Part shown: one piece after another, positions 18,152 to 27,205 of the stretch
Layout: every line of letters starts with the position of its first letter
Position numbering within the stretch: the stretch's first letter is position 1
DNA from: Pseudomonas vancouverensis
GTDB taxonomy: Bacteria; Pseudomonadota; Gammaproteobacteria; Pseudomonadales; Pseudomonadaceae
Direction of reading: 5' to 3'
Length of the DNA stretch: 64,000 nucleotides
Assembly: GCF_004348895.1 (NCBI RefSeq)
Contig: NZ_RRZK01000029.1
Coordinates: forward strand, 186,001-250,000
The notes under the pieces: model-generated
Databases searched by the model: none
What the model saw: the letters and a program-made list of their open reading frames with translations, nothing else
Told to the model about the DNA's origin: nothing
Translations under genes and position numbers: made by a program

Positions 18152-18805
18152 ATGATCTCTACCTTGCGACGTGGCCTGTTGGTAATGCTCGCGGTGTTTC
18201 CGCTGGTGTCCAACGCTGTAGCGGCGCCTTCGGCGCACGATCTGGTGCAAGACACGACCAACCGCATGCTCGCGGACCTGGCGGCGAACAAAGAGAAGTA
18301 CAAGCAGGACCCGCAGGGCTTTTACAACGCGCTGAACACCATTGTCGGGCCGGTCGTGGATGCCGAGGGCATTTCCAAGAGCATCATGACGGTCAAGTAC
18401 TCGCGCAAGGCGACGCCTGCGCAAATGAAGACCTTTGAGGAAAACTTCAAGAAAGGTCTGTTCCAGTTCTACGGTAACGCGTTGCTGGAATACAACAACC
18501 AGGGCATCACCGTTGATCCGCCCAAGGACGAATCCGGCGACCGTACCAGTGTCGGCATGACCGTCAAGGGCAGCAGCGGCGCGATCTACCCGGTGTCCTA
18601 CACACTGGAAAAGATCAATGGCGAGTGGAAGCTGCGTAACGTCATTATCAACGGCATCAACATTGGCAAGCTGTTCCGCGACCAGTTCGCCGACGCGATG
18701 CAGCGCAATGGCAATGACCTCGACAAGACCATCAACGGTTGGGCCGGGGAAGTCGCCAAGGCCAAGGAAGCCACCGACAAAAAACCAGAGCAGTCGGCCC
18801 AATGA
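18152..18805 (+). CDS. mlaC: Periplasmic phospholipid-binding protein MlaC
   Basis: A 217-residue protein with a signal peptide (hydrophobic residues 8-24, ending near AVAAPS) and the MlaC/Ttg2D domain. It shuttles phospholipid between the MlaA outer-membrane complex and MlaFEDB. The C-terminus is Lys-rich (AKAKEATDKK). Its stop codon overlaps the mlaB start. Confidence 0.95.
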   Translation: MISTLRRGLLVMLAVFPLVSNAVAAPSAHDLVQDTTNRMLADLAANKEKYKQDPQGFYNALNTIVGPVVDAEGISKSIMTVKYSRKATPAQMKTFEENFKKGLFQFYGNALLEYNNQGITVDPPKDESGDRTSVGMTVKGSSGAIYPVSYTLEKINGEWKLRNVIINGINIGKLFRDQFADAMQRNGNDLDKTINGWAGEVAKAKEATDKKPEQSAQ

Positions 18806-19107
18806 GTGAGTCGGCCGTCCAGATGGACGACACTGGCGAGCTGAAGCTCAGCGGTGTGCTGGATTACCGCACCGGCCCGGGCCTGCGGGAGCAGGGTCGG
18901 GCGCTGATCAAGTCGAGCAAGGCTACGGCGCTGGTGGTGGATTGCTCCGCGGTGAGCAAATCCAGCAGTGTCGGATTGTCCTTGCTGCTGTGCTTCATTC
19001 GTGATGCCCAGGCCGTTGGCAAATCACTGAGCATCCGCGGGATGCCGGAAGACATGCGTGAAATTGCCGAGGTCAGCGAGCTGACCGAGCTGTTGGCGCA
19101 TCCCTAA
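18802..19107 (+). CDS. mlaB: STAS-domain protein MlaB
   Basis: A 101-residue STAS domain protein. The characteristic VVDCSAVSKSSSVGLSLLL segment contains the conserved serine region. MlaB binds MlaF and is needed for complex stability and activity. The ATG overlaps the end of mlaC by 4 bases (ATGA). The longer open frame upstream lies wholly within mlaC. Confidence 0.92.
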   Translation: MSESAVQMDDTGELKLSGVLDYRTGPGLREQGRALIKSSKATALVVDCSAVSKSSSVGLSLLLCFIRDAQAVGKSLSIRGMPEDMREIAEVSELTELLAHP

Positions 19108-19122
19108 CCCACATCTATAAGG

Positions 19123-19176
19123 AAGCCCCCCGTCAGAGTCCTGCTTCGCGGGGTTCGCAGGCGCGGGGCTTTTTTG
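19123..19176 (+). terminator. Intrinsic terminator after mlaB
   Basis: Outer stem AAGCCCC/GGGGCTT encloses a second small hairpin (CCTGC/GCAGG) and is followed by a T-run. It ends the mlaFEDCB message, so ibaG-murA probably have their own promoter, unless readthrough occurs. Confidence 0.75.
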
Positions 19177-19221
19177 TATGATGTCCGACCCGTGCGCACA
19201 GGGCGCCGATTGAGGTTGAGC

Positions 19222-19461
19222 ATGCAGGCCAACGAAGTTAAGAGCTTTCTCGAAGGAAAGCTGCCCGGAACGAAAGTAGAAGTCGAGGGCGAAGGCTGCA
19301 ATTTCCAGCTGAACGTGATTAGCGATGAACTGGCGGCGTTGAGCCCGGTGAAGCGTCAGCAGCAGGTCTATGCCCATTTGAACCCGTGGATCGTCGATGG
19401 CAGCATCCATGCGGTCACTATGAAATTTTTCAGCAGCGCGGCCTGGGCCGAGCGCACCTGA
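19222..19461 (+). CDS. ibaG: BolA family protein IbaG
   Basis: A 79-residue BolA-like protein (helix-turn-helix-like KH fold). BolA/IbaG proteins bind glutaredoxin with iron-sulfur clusters, and ibaG is linked to acid stress in E. coli. The ATG at 19222 gives the family-sized protein; the frame is open upstream to 19174 across the terminator region. It sits 22 bases before murA, a conserved neighbour. Confidence 0.9.
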   Translation: MQANEVKSFLEGKLPGTKVEVEGEGCNFQLNVISDELAALSPVKRQQQVYAHLNPWIVDGSIHAVTMKFFSSAAWAERT

Positions 19462-19483
19462 GCCCAAGGGCGTCGAGATTCTT

Positions 19484-20749
19484 ATGGATAAATTGATTAT
19501 TACCGGTGGCGTTCGTCTTGATGGCGAAATCCGCATTTCCGGGGCAAAGAACTCTGCCCTGCCGATCCTGGCCGCCACCTTGTTGTGCGATGGCCCGGTG
19601 ACCGTGGCCAACCTGCCGCACCTGCACGACATCACCACCATGATCGAATTGTTCGGTCGCATGGGTATCGAGCCGGTGATCGACGAGAAACTCGCTGTCG
19701 AAATCGACCCACGTACCATCAAGACCCTGGTCGCGCCGTACGAGCTGGTGAAAACCATGCGTGCGTCGATCCTGGTGCTGGGCCCGATGGTTGCCCGTTT
19801 CGGTGAAGCCGAAGTCGCGCTGCCAGGTGGTTGCGCCATTGGTTCGCGCCCGGTCGACCTGCACATCCGTGGCCTCGAAGCCATGGGCGCGATCATCGAC
19901 GTCGAAGGCGGCTACATCAAGGCCAAGGCGCCGGAAGGCGGCCTGCGCGGTGCGCAATTCTTCTTCGACACCGTCAGCGTGACCGGTACCGAGAACATCA
20001 TGATGGCCGCTGCCCTGGCCAAAGGCCGCAGCGTGCTGCAAAACGCCGCGCGCGAGCCTGAAGTCGTCGACCTGGCGAACTTCCTCAACGCCATGGGCGC
20101 CAAGGTTTCCGGCGCCGGCACCGATACCATCACCATCGATGGCGTCGAGCGTCTGCACACCACCACTTACAAAGTGATGCCTGACCGTATCGAAACCGGC
20201 ACCTACCTGGTTGCCGCCGCCGTGACCGGTGGCCGCGTGAAGGTCAAGGACACCGATCCAACCATCCTTGAAGCTGTTCTGGAAAAACTGCGTGAGTCGG
20301 GTGCGGAAATCACCTGCGGCGAAGACTGGATCGAGCTGAACATGCACGGCAAGCGTCCGAAAGCCGTCAACGTGCGGACTGCTCCGTACCCGGCGTTCCC
20401 GACCGACATGCAGGCGCAGTTCATCTCCCTCAACGCCATTGCCGAAGGCACGGGCGCCGTGATCGAGACGATCTTCGAAAACCGCTTCATGCACGTGTAC
20501 GAACTGCATCGCATGGGCGCCAAGATCCAGGTCGAAGGCAATACCGCCATCGTTACCGGCACCGAGAAGCTCAAGGGCGCGCCTGTCATGGCTACCGACC
20601 TGCGTGCTTCGGCCAGTCTGGTGATCTCGGCGTTGATCGCCGATGGCGACACCCTGATCGATCGCATCTACCACATCGACCGTGGTTACGAGTGCATCGA
20701 AGAGAAACTGCAGATGCTGGGCGCCAAGATCCGTCGCGTTCCGGGCTAG
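19484..20749 (+). CDS. murA: UDP-N-acetylglucosamine 1-carboxyvinyltransferase MurA
   Basis: A 421-residue EPSP synthase-family enzyme catalysing the first committed step of peptidoglycan synthesis (enolpyruvyl transfer from PEP). Substrate-binding Lys22-Asn23 (GAKNSALP) and active-site Cys117 (LPGGCAIGSRP, the fosfomycin target) are present, so it should be fosfomycin-sensitive by this criterion. Full length, with MDKLIITGG start. Confidence 0.97.
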   Translation: MDKLIITGGVRLDGEIRISGAKNSALPILAATLLCDGPVTVANLPHLHDITTMIELFGRMGIEPVIDEKLAVEIDPRTIKTLVAPYELVKTMRASILVLGPMVARFGEAEVALPGGCAIGSRPVDLHIRGLEAMGAIIDVEGGYIKAKAPEGGLRGAQFFFDTVSVTGTENIMMAAALAKGRSVLQNAAREPEVVDLANFLNAMGAKVSGAGTDTITIDGVERLHTTTYKVMPDRIETGTYLVAAAVTGGRVKVKDTDPTILEAVLEKLRESGAEITCGEDWIELNMHGKRPKAVNVRTAPYPAFPTDMQAQFISLNAIAEGTGAVIETIFENRFMHVYELHRMGAKIQVEGNTAIVTGTEKLKGAPVMATDLRASASLVISALIADGDTLIDRIYHIDRGYECIEEKLQMLGAKIRRVPG

Positions 20750-20761
20750 TTGTTGCAGATG

Positions 20762-20789
20762 GGGCGCAAGGACGCGCCCGTTGGTTTTT
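20762..20789 (+). terminator. Probable terminator after murA
   Basis: A GGGCGC/GCGCCC stem with a 6-base loop is followed after a short GTTGG spacer by five T residues. A second hairpin (CGAGCCGG/CCGGCTCG, around 20794-20814) follows without a T-run. Either could attenuate readthrough into hisG. Confidence 0.5.
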
Positions 20790-20875
20790 CAAGTCGAGCC
20801 GGTTTCCGGCTCGATGCGTGTCCGGCGCCGATTGCGACCGGGCATAAGATTCCTGATTAAGGGCTGACGTTTCCC

Positions 20876-21511
20876 ATGCTGACTATCGCACTGTCCAAGG
20901 GCCGCATCCTTGACGACACCTTGCCGCTTCTGGCTGAAGCGGGCATCGTGCCGACCGAGAATCCGGACAAGAGCCGCAAGCTGATCATCCCCACGACCCA
21001 GGACGATGTTCGTCTGTTGATCGTGCGCGCCACCGATGTGCCGACCTATGTCGAGCATGGCGCTGCCGACCTCGGCGTCGCGGGTAAAGACGTGCTGATG
21101 GAATACGGCGGCCAGGGCCTGTACGAGCCGCTGGACCTGCAAATTGCCCAGTGCAAGCTGATGACGGCCGGCAAGGTCGGCGCCGTCGAGCCCAAGGGCC
21201 GTCTGCGCATCGCCACCAAGTTCGTCAACGTTGCCAAGCGTTACTACGCTGAGCAGGGCCGTCAGGTCGACATCATCAAGCTGTATGGCTCGATGGAGCT
21301 GGCGCCACTGATCGGCCTGGCCGACAAGATCATCGACGTCGTCGACACCGGCAACACGCTGCGGGCCAATGGCCTGGAGCCACAGGACTTTATCGCGGCC
21401 ATCAGCTCCCGGCTGATCGTCAACAAGGCTTCGATGAAAATGCAGCACGCCCGAATCCAGGCGTTGATCGACACCCTGCGCAAGGCAGTGGAGTCTCGAC
21501 ACCGCGGCTGA
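20876..21511 (+). CDS. hisG: ATP phosphoribosyltransferase, short form HisG
   Basis: A 211-residue HisG catalysing the first step of histidine synthesis (ATP + PRPP). MLTIALSKGRIL and the phosphate-binding VVDTGNTLRANGL are typical. The short form lacks the C-terminal regulatory domain and needs HisZ, which is not in this window and is normally elsewhere in Pseudomonas genomes. A small GCGCGAC/GTCGCGC hairpin without T-run lies between it and hisD. Confidence 0.96.
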   Translation: MLTIALSKGRILDDTLPLLAEAGIVPTENPDKSRKLIIPTTQDDVRLLIVRATDVPTYVEHGAADLGVAGKDVLMEYGGQGLYEPLDLQIAQCKLMTAGKVGAVEPKGRLRIATKFVNVAKRYYAEQGRQVDIIKLYGSMELAPLIGLADKIIDVVDTGNTLRANGLEPQDFIAAISSRLIVNKASMKMQHARIQALIDTLRKAVESRHRG

Positions 21512-21637
21512 TTCACCTGCGCGACGTTAAGTCGCGCCCGTCTATCCGCCTCATAGCCAGAATTCTCAGGTGCCCAAGCGGAAACGACTGCTAAGTTAGG
21601 GCGCCTGAGTTTTTGCCATTCCTATGAGGCTCTCGCT

Positions 21638-22963
21638 ATGACCGCACTGACTGCAATTCGCCGACTCAACGCTGCTGACCCGGATTTCGCGCATCATCTG
21701 GATCATCTGCTGAGCTGGGAAAGTGTGTCTGACGACTCGGTCAATCAGCGGGTGCTCGACATCATCAAGGCCGTGCGTGAGCGTGGCGATGCCGCGCTGG
21801 TGGAGTTCACCCGGCAGTTCGATGGCCTGGACGTCGCGTCCATGGCTGACTTGATCCTGCCGCGTGAGCGTCTGGAGCTGGCGCTGACGCGCATTTCCCC
21901 GGATCAGCGCGAAGCGCTGGAAGTCGCCGCCGCCCGCGTGCGCAGCTACCACGAGAAACAGAAACAGGACTCCTGGAGCTACACCGAAGCCGATGGCACC
22001 GTGCTCGGCCAAAAGGTCACGCCGCTGGATCGCGCTGGCCTGTATGTGCCGGGCGGCAAGGCGTCGTATCCGTCTTCTGTATTGATGAACGCCATTCCAG
22101 CCAAGGTGGCCGGCGTGACCGAAGTGGTCATGGTGGTGCCGACCCCGCGGGGTGAAATCAACGAGCTGGTGCTGGCTGCGGCCTGCATTGCCGGGGTTGA
22201 TCGTGTATTCACCATCGGTGGCGCGCAAGCCGTTGCCGCACTCGCCTACGGCACCGAAAGCGTGCCGCAGGTCGACAAGGTGGTGGGCCCGGGCAACATC
22301 TACGTCGCTACCGCCAAGCGTCACGTTTTTGGTCAGGTCGGCATCGACATGATCGCGGGTCCATCGGAAATTCTCGTGGTGTGCGACGGTCAGACCGATC
22401 CGGACTGGATTGCCATGGACCTGTTCTCCCAGGCCGAACACGACGAGGACGCCCAAGCCATCCTGGTCAGCCCGGACGCCGAGTTCCTCGACAAAGTGGC
22501 CGCCAGCATCGCCAAGCTGATGCCGACCATGGAGCGTGCGGCGATCATCGAAACCTCGATCAACGGCCGTGGTGCGCTGATCAAGGTTCGTGACATGGAA
22601 CAAGCCATCGAAGTCGCCAACCGCATCGCGCCGGAGCACCTCGAATTGTCCGTGGCCGACCCGCAAGCCTGGCTGCCGCAGATTCGCCACGCTGGCGCGA
22701 TCTTCATGGGCCGCCACACCTCCGAAGCCCTGGGCGATTACTGCGCGGGTCCGAACCACGTTCTGCCAACTTCCGGCACTGCGCGGTTCTCTTCGCCGCT
22801 GGGCGTGTATGACTTCCAGAAACGCTCGTCGATCATCTTCTGCTCCGAGCAGGGCGCATCGGTACTGGGCAAGACTGCGTCCGTGCTGGCTCGTGGCGAG
22901 TCCTTGACCGCGCACGCACGCAGTGCTGAGTACCGCATCGTTGACGAACAACAGGGGAAATGA
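21638..22963 (+). CDS. hisD: Histidinol dehydrogenase HisD
   Basis: A 441-residue zinc enzyme that oxidises L-histidinol to L-histidine in two NAD-dependent steps. NRIAPEHLEL carries the catalytic Glu-His pair, and AGPSEILVVCD plus DLFSQAEHDEDAQAIL are family hallmarks. The ATG follows a GAGGCTC ribosome-site region. It is immediately followed by hisC, so the two are co-transcribed. Confidence 0.97.
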   Translation: MTALTAIRRLNAADPDFAHHLDHLLSWESVSDDSVNQRVLDIIKAVRERGDAALVEFTRQFDGLDVASMADLILPRERLELALTRISPDQREALEVAAARVRSYHEKQKQDSWSYTEADGTVLGQKVTPLDRAGLYVPGGKASYPSSVLMNAIPAKVAGVTEVVMVVPTPRGEINELVLAAACIAGVDRVFTIGGAQAVAALAYGTESVPQVDKVVGPGNIYVATAKRHVFGQVGIDMIAGPSEILVVCDGQTDPDWIAMDLFSQAEHDEDAQAILVSPDAEFLDKVAASIAKLMPTMERAAIIETSINGRGALIKVRDMEQAIEVANRIAPEHLELSVADPQAWLPQIRHAGAIFMGRHTSEALGDYCAGPNHVLPTSGTARFSSPLGVYDFQKRSSIIFCSEQGASVLGKTASVLARGESLTAHARSAEYRIVDEQQGK

Positions 22964-22965
22964 AG

Positions 22966-24018
22966 ATGAGTAAATTCTGGAGCGCTTTCGTCAAGGATCT
23001 GGTGCCCTACGTGCCGGGCGAGCAGCCGAAGCTGACGAAGCTGGTGAAGCTCAACACCAACGAAAACCCGTACGGTCCATCGCCCAAAGCCTTGGCGGCG
23101 ATGCAGACCGAGCTGAACGACAACCTGCGCCTGTACCCGGATCCGAACAGCGACCTGCTCAAGCAGGCGGTGGCCAAGTATTACGGCGTGCAAGCCAATC
23201 AGGTGTTCCTCGGCAACGGTTCGGACGAAGTGCTGGCGCACATCTTCCACGGTCTGTTGCAGCACGATCAGCCGCTGCTGTTCCCGGACATCAGCTACAG
23301 CTTCTACCCGGTCTACTGCGGGTTGTACGGCATCACCTTCGACGCCGTGCCGCTGGATGAGCAGTTCCGGATCAACCCGGCGGACTATGCCAAGCCGAAC
23401 GGCGGGATCATTTTCCCCAACCCGAACGCACCGACCGGTTGCCTGTTGGCGCTGGAAGCGGTCGAGCAGATCCTCAAGGCCAGCCCGGATTCGGTGGTGG
23501 TGGTCGACGAGGCCTACATCGACTTCGGCGGCGAAACCGCGATCAGCCTGGTGGACCGTTACCCGAACCTGCTGGTCACCCAGACCCTGTCCAAATCCCG
23601 TTCGCTGGCGGGCCTGCGCGTTGGCCTGGCGGTCGGTCATCCGGACCTGATCGAAGCGCTGGAACGGATCAAGAACAGCTTCAACTCCTATCCGCTGGAT
23701 CGCATGGCGAATGTCGGCGCTGCCGCCGCATTCGAGGATCGCGAATACTTCGACAAGACCTGTGCGCTGGTCATCGAGAGTCGTGAATGGGTCGTTGCGC
23801 AGTTGCGGGCCAAGGGGTTTGAGGTGTTGCCGTCGGCGGCGAACTTCATTTTCGCCCGTCACCCGCAGCACGATGCAGCGGGCCTGGCGGCGAAACTGCG
23901 TGAGCAGGGCGTCATCGTCCGGCACTTCAAGCAGGAGCGGATTGCCCAGTTCCTGCGGATATCGATCGGCACGCCAGAGCAGAATCAGGCGTTGATCGAC
24001 GGTCTCGGCGAGTTGTAA
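22966..24018 (+). CDS. hisC: Histidinol-phosphate aminotransferase HisC
   Basis: A 350-residue class I/II PLP aminotransferase. PLP-binding Lys210 is in TLSKSRSLAGLRVG and the KLNTNENPYGPSP N-terminal motif is clear. An alternative ATG at 22960 overlaps the hisD stop; the ATG at 22966 is preferred because AGGGGA is spaced about 8 bases from it. It converts imidazole acetol-phosphate to histidinol-phosphate. Confidence 0.95.
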   Translation: MSKFWSAFVKDLVPYVPGEQPKLTKLVKLNTNENPYGPSPKALAAMQTELNDNLRLYPDPNSDLLKQAVAKYYGVQANQVFLGNGSDEVLAHIFHGLLQHDQPLLFPDISYSFYPVYCGLYGITFDAVPLDEQFRINPADYAKPNGGIIFPNPNAPTGCLLALEAVEQILKASPDSVVVVDEAYIDFGGETAISLVDRYPNLLVTQTLSKSRSLAGLRVGLAVGHPDLIEALERIKNSFNSYPLDRMANVGAAAAFEDREYFDKTCALVIESREWVVAQLRAKGFEVLPSAANFIFARHPQHDAAGLAAKLREQGVIVRHFKQERIAQFLRISIGTPEQNQALIDGLGEL

Positions 24019-24030
24019 AACTCCGCTGAC

Positions 24031-24063
24031 CCGGTGGGAGCGAGCAAGCTCGCTTCCACCGGG
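24031..24063. repeat. REP-like palindrome between hisC and algW
   Basis: GGTGGGAGCGAGC/GCTCGCTTCCACC palindrome with core GAGCGAGCAAGCTCGC, one of the dispersed REP family of this genome. Lying between convergent genes it may also stop or stabilise both transcripts. Confidence 0.8.
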
Positions 24064-24069
24064 ATCCGT

Positions 24070-25230
24070 TTAGTTCTCTTCTGTTTCCTTCATCGGCGCT
24101 GGCGGTGGGCGCAAGCCCACTTCCGCCGTGAGCTTGAGCTCCTTGCCGTTGCGCATCACCTGGATCGCGACCTTGTCGGTCGGCTTGATCCGCGCGACCT
24201 GATTCATCGAGCGTCGACCATCACCGGCGGGTTCGCCGTCGATGGAAAGAATCACGTCACCCAATTGCAGGCCGGCTTTCTGCGCCGGGCCATCACGGAA
24301 AATCCCCGCAACGACGATGCCCGGACGCCCGGACAGGCCGAACGACTCCGCCAGCTCTTGGGTCAGCGGCTGCACTTCAATCCCCAGCCAGCCACGAATC
24401 ACCTGGCCGTGCTCGATGATCGACTTCATCACTTCCATCGCCAGCTTCACCGGGATCGCAAAACCGATACCTTGCGAGCCGCCGGATTTGGAGAAAATCG
24501 CCGTGTTGATGCCGGTCAGATTGCCGTTGGCGTCGACCAGTGCGCCGCCGGAATTGCCGGGGTTGATCGCGGCGTCGGTCTGGATGAAGTCTTCGTAATT
24601 GTTCAGGCCCAGCTGATTACGCCCGGTGGCACTGATGATGCCCATGGTCACGGTCTGGCCGACGCCAAACGGGTTGCCGATGGCCAGTGCGACGTCGCCG
24701 ATGCGAATGTTGTCGGATCGACCCACGGTGATGGCCGGGAGATTTTTCAGGTCGATCTTCAGCACCGCGAGGTCGGTTTCCGGGTCGCTGCCGATGACCC
24801 GCGCCAGGGTTTCGCGGCCATCCTTGAGCGCGACCACGATCTGGTCGGCGCCGCTGGTCACGTGGTTGTTGGTCAGGATGTAGCCTTCCGGGCTCATGAT
24901 CACACCAGAACCGAGGCTCGATTCCATGCGCTTTTGCTTGGGCGAGTTATCGCCGAAGAAGCGCCGGAACTGTGGATCCTCGAACAGTGGATGCGCCGGT
25001 TTGGCGATGACTTTGGTGGTGTACAGGTTTACCACCGACGGCGCGGCGACGATCACCGCATCGGCGTAGGACACCGGCCCCTGCTGCACACTGGTGGTCT
25101 GTGGAGCTTGCTGTAGATTGACGTCGAGGCTTGGAAGCCCGACCCACTGCGGGTAACGCTGGATAATCAACAGAGCGACAAGCACGCCGGCCAACAACGG
25201 CCAGCCGGAAAAACGCAGCGCCTTGAGCAT
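24070..25230 (-). CDS. algW: Periplasmic serine endoprotease AlgW (DegS-like)
   Basis: A 386-residue HtrA-family protease anchored by an N-terminal transmembrane helix (residues about 9-23). The catalytic triad is His123 (LTNNHV), Asp153 (TDLAVL) and Ser227 (NPGNSGGA), followed by one PDZ domain (about 270-370). In pseudomonads AlgW senses misfolded outer-membrane proteins through its PDZ domain and cleaves the anti-sigma factor MucA, releasing AlgU for alginate and envelope-stress genes. Single-gene unit convergent with hisC. Confidence 0.95.
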   Translation of the reverse strand: MLKALRFSGWPLLAGVLVALLIIQRYPQWVGLPSLDVNLQQAPQTTSVQQGPVSYADAVIVAAPSVVNLYTTKVIAKPAHPLFEDPQFRRFFGDNSPKQKRMESSLGSGVIMSPEGYILTNNHVTSGADQIVVALKDGRETLARVIGSDPETDLAVLKIDLKNLPAITVGRSDNIRIGDVALAIGNPFGVGQTVTMGIISATGRNQLGLNNYEDFIQTDAAINPGNSGGALVDANGNLTGINTAIFSKSGGSQGIGFAIPVKLAMEVMKSIIEHGQVIRGWLGIEVQPLTQELAESFGLSGRPGIVVAGIFRDGPAQKAGLQLGDVILSIDGEPAGDGRRSMNQVARIKPTDKVAIQVMRNGKELKLTAEVGLRPPPAPMKETEEN

Positions 25231-25333
25231 TAAGCACGTCCTGAGAGAGTTGCAGGCGGTATGAGACCGCTCATAATGTTGCGCATTATACGAGGCCGCA
25301 CGCGCCTCTGAACGGGATATTTAGGAGTCTTTT

Positions 25334-26092
25334 ATGGCCGTCGCCCTGAGCACCCTGGTCGAAGAAGCCGACCGTTATCTTAGCAGTGGCAAAATTGCCG
25401 ATTACTGCCCCAATGGCCTGCAAGTCGAAGGCCGGCCGCAAGTGATGCGCATCGTCAGCGGAGTCACGGCCAGCCAGGCCTTGCTCGACGCGGCGGTTGA
25501 AGCCAATGCCGATCTGGTGCTGGTGCATCACGGTTACTTCTGGAAAGGCGAGAACCCGTGCATCACCGGCATGAAACAGCGCCGCTTGAAAACGCTTCTC
25601 AAGCACGACATCAGCCTGCTCGCCTACCATCTGCCTTTGGACCTGCACCCGGACGTCGGCAACAACGTACAGCTGGCGCGCCAGCTGGATATCACCGTGG
25701 AAGGTCCGCTGGACCCAGACAACCTGAAGATTGTCGGTCTGGTCGGCTCGCTCAATGAACCGGCGACGCCACGGGATTTCGCCCGGCGCGTGCAGGAAGT
25801 CATGGGCCGCGAGCCGCTGCTGATCGAGGGTAGCGCGATCATCCGTCGGGTCGGCTGGTGCACCGGTGGAGGCCAGGGCTACATCGATCAGGCGATTGCC
25901 GCCGGGGTCGATCTGTTCATCAGTGGCGAGGCGTCCGAGCAGACGTTCCACAGTGCCCGGGAAAACGACATCAGCTTCATCGCCGCCGGCCATCACGCCA
26001 CCGAGCGCTACGGTGTGCAGGCACTGGGCGAGTACCTGGCGAAACGCTTCGCCGTCGAGCACATCTTCATCGATTGCCCGAATCCGATCTAA
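25334..26092 (+). CDS. NIF3-like (YbgI/DUF34) protein
   Basis: A 252-residue Nif3-like dinuclear metal protein. Metal-ligand motifs VLVHHGYFW and the C-terminal GHHATERYG region are visible. E. coli YbgI/YbgI-like proteins form toroidal hexamers with a dimetal centre; biochemical role is uncertain (GTP cyclohydrolase-like activity has been proposed for relatives). A TTAGGAG ribosome site precedes the ATG. It diverges from algW. Confidence 0.9.
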   Translation: MAVALSTLVEEADRYLSSGKIADYCPNGLQVEGRPQVMRIVSGVTASQALLDAAVEANADLVLVHHGYFWKGENPCITGMKQRRLKTLLKHDISLLAYHLPLDLHPDVGNNVQLARQLDITVEGPLDPDNLKIVGLVGSLNEPATPRDFARRVQEVMGREPLLIEGSAIIRRVGWCTGGGQGYIDQAIAAGVDLFISGEASEQTFHSARENDISFIAAGHHATERYGVQALGEYLAKRFAVEHIFIDCPNPI

Positions 26093-26109
26093 GGCCGCGC
26101 GAATTCCTT

Positions 26110-26131
26110 GTGGGAGCGAGCTCGCTCCCAC
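26110..26131. repeat. Perfect REP palindrome after the NIF3-like gene
   Basis: A 22-bp perfect inverted repeat, GTGGGAGCGAGCTCGCTCCCAC, variant of the dispersed REP core. Lies between the NIF3-like gene and cysD. Confidence 0.85.
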
Positions 26132-26278
26132 GAGGTTCTGCAGTGGCCAAACAGGCAGGCATATTCATATGCTCTTTCGTTCTAGTTGGCGCCCTGATTA
26201 GAAGCAGGCCGCTATGCTAGGATTCCTCGCTCGAACACGGCCCGCTGGCCGTTCATAAGAAAGATTTCGTGAGTAGCC

Positions 26279-27196
26279 ATGGTCGACAAACTGACGCATC
26301 TGAAACAGCTGGAGGCGGAAAGCATCCACATCATCCGCGAGGTGGCCGCCGAGTTCGACAACCCGGTGATGCTGTACTCCATCGGTAAAGACTCCGCCGT
26401 GATGCTGCACTTGGCACGCAAGGCCTTCTTCCCCGGCAAGCTGCCGTTTCCGGTGATGCACGTCGACACTCGCTGGAAATTCCAGGAGATGTACGCCTTC
26501 CGCGACAAGATGGTTGCGGACCTGGGTCTGGACCTGATCACCCACATCAACCCCGATGGCGTGGCGCAGAACATCAACCCGTTCACCCACGGCAGCGCCA
26601 AGCACACCGACATCATGAAGACCGAGGGCCTCAAGCAGGCACTCGACAAGCATGGTTTCGACGCCGCGTTCGGCGGTGCCCGTCGCGATGAAGAGAAGTC
26701 CCGCGCCAAGGAGCGCGTGTACTCGTTCCGTGACAGCAAGCACCGCTGGGACCCGAAAAACCAGCGTCCCGAGCTGTGGAACGTCTACAACGGCAAGGTC
26801 AACAAGGGCGAATCCATTCGCGTGTTCCCGCTGTCGAACTGGACCGAGCTGGACATCTGGCAGTACATCTATCTGGAAGGCATCCCGATTGTCCCGCTGT
26901 ACTTCGCCGCCGAGCGTGAAGTCATCGAGAAGAACGGCACCCTGATCATGATCGACGACGAGCGCATCCTCGAGCACCTGAGCGATGAAGACAAAGCCCG
27001 CATCGTCAAAAAGAAAGTGCGTTTCCGTACCCTTGGCTGCTACCCGTTGACGGGCGCGGTGGAGTCCGAGGCCGAAAGCCTCACGGACATCATTCAGGAA
27101 ATGCTCCTGACGCGAACTTCCGAGCGCCAGGGCCGTGTCATCGACCACGATGGCGCAGGCTCGATGGAAGACAAGAAACGTCAAGGTTATTTCTAA
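26279..27196 (+). CDS. cysD: Sulfate adenylyltransferase small subunit CysD
   Basis: A 305-residue PP-loop ATP pyrophosphatase. The motif SIGKDSAVML lies at about residues 34-43. With CysN it activates sulfate to APS for cysteine synthesis. GGARRDEEKSRAKER is conserved. The ATG is 10 bases upstream-spaced from cysNC; the two form the usual cysDNC operon. Confidence 0.97.
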   Translation: MVDKLTHLKQLEAESIHIIREVAAEFDNPVMLYSIGKDSAVMLHLARKAFFPGKLPFPVMHVDTRWKFQEMYAFRDKMVADLGLDLITHINPDGVAQNINPFTHGSAKHTDIMKTEGLKQALDKHGFDAAFGGARRDEEKSRAKERVYSFRDSKHRWDPKNQRPELWNVYNGKVNKGESIRVFPLSNWTELDIWQYIYLEGIPIVPLYFAAEREVIEKNGTLIMIDDERILEHLSDEDKARIVKKKVRFRTLGCYPLTGAVESEAESLTDIIQEMLLTRTSERQGRVIDHDGAGSMEDKKRQGYF

Positions 27197-27205
27197 GGGG
27201 CTGTC

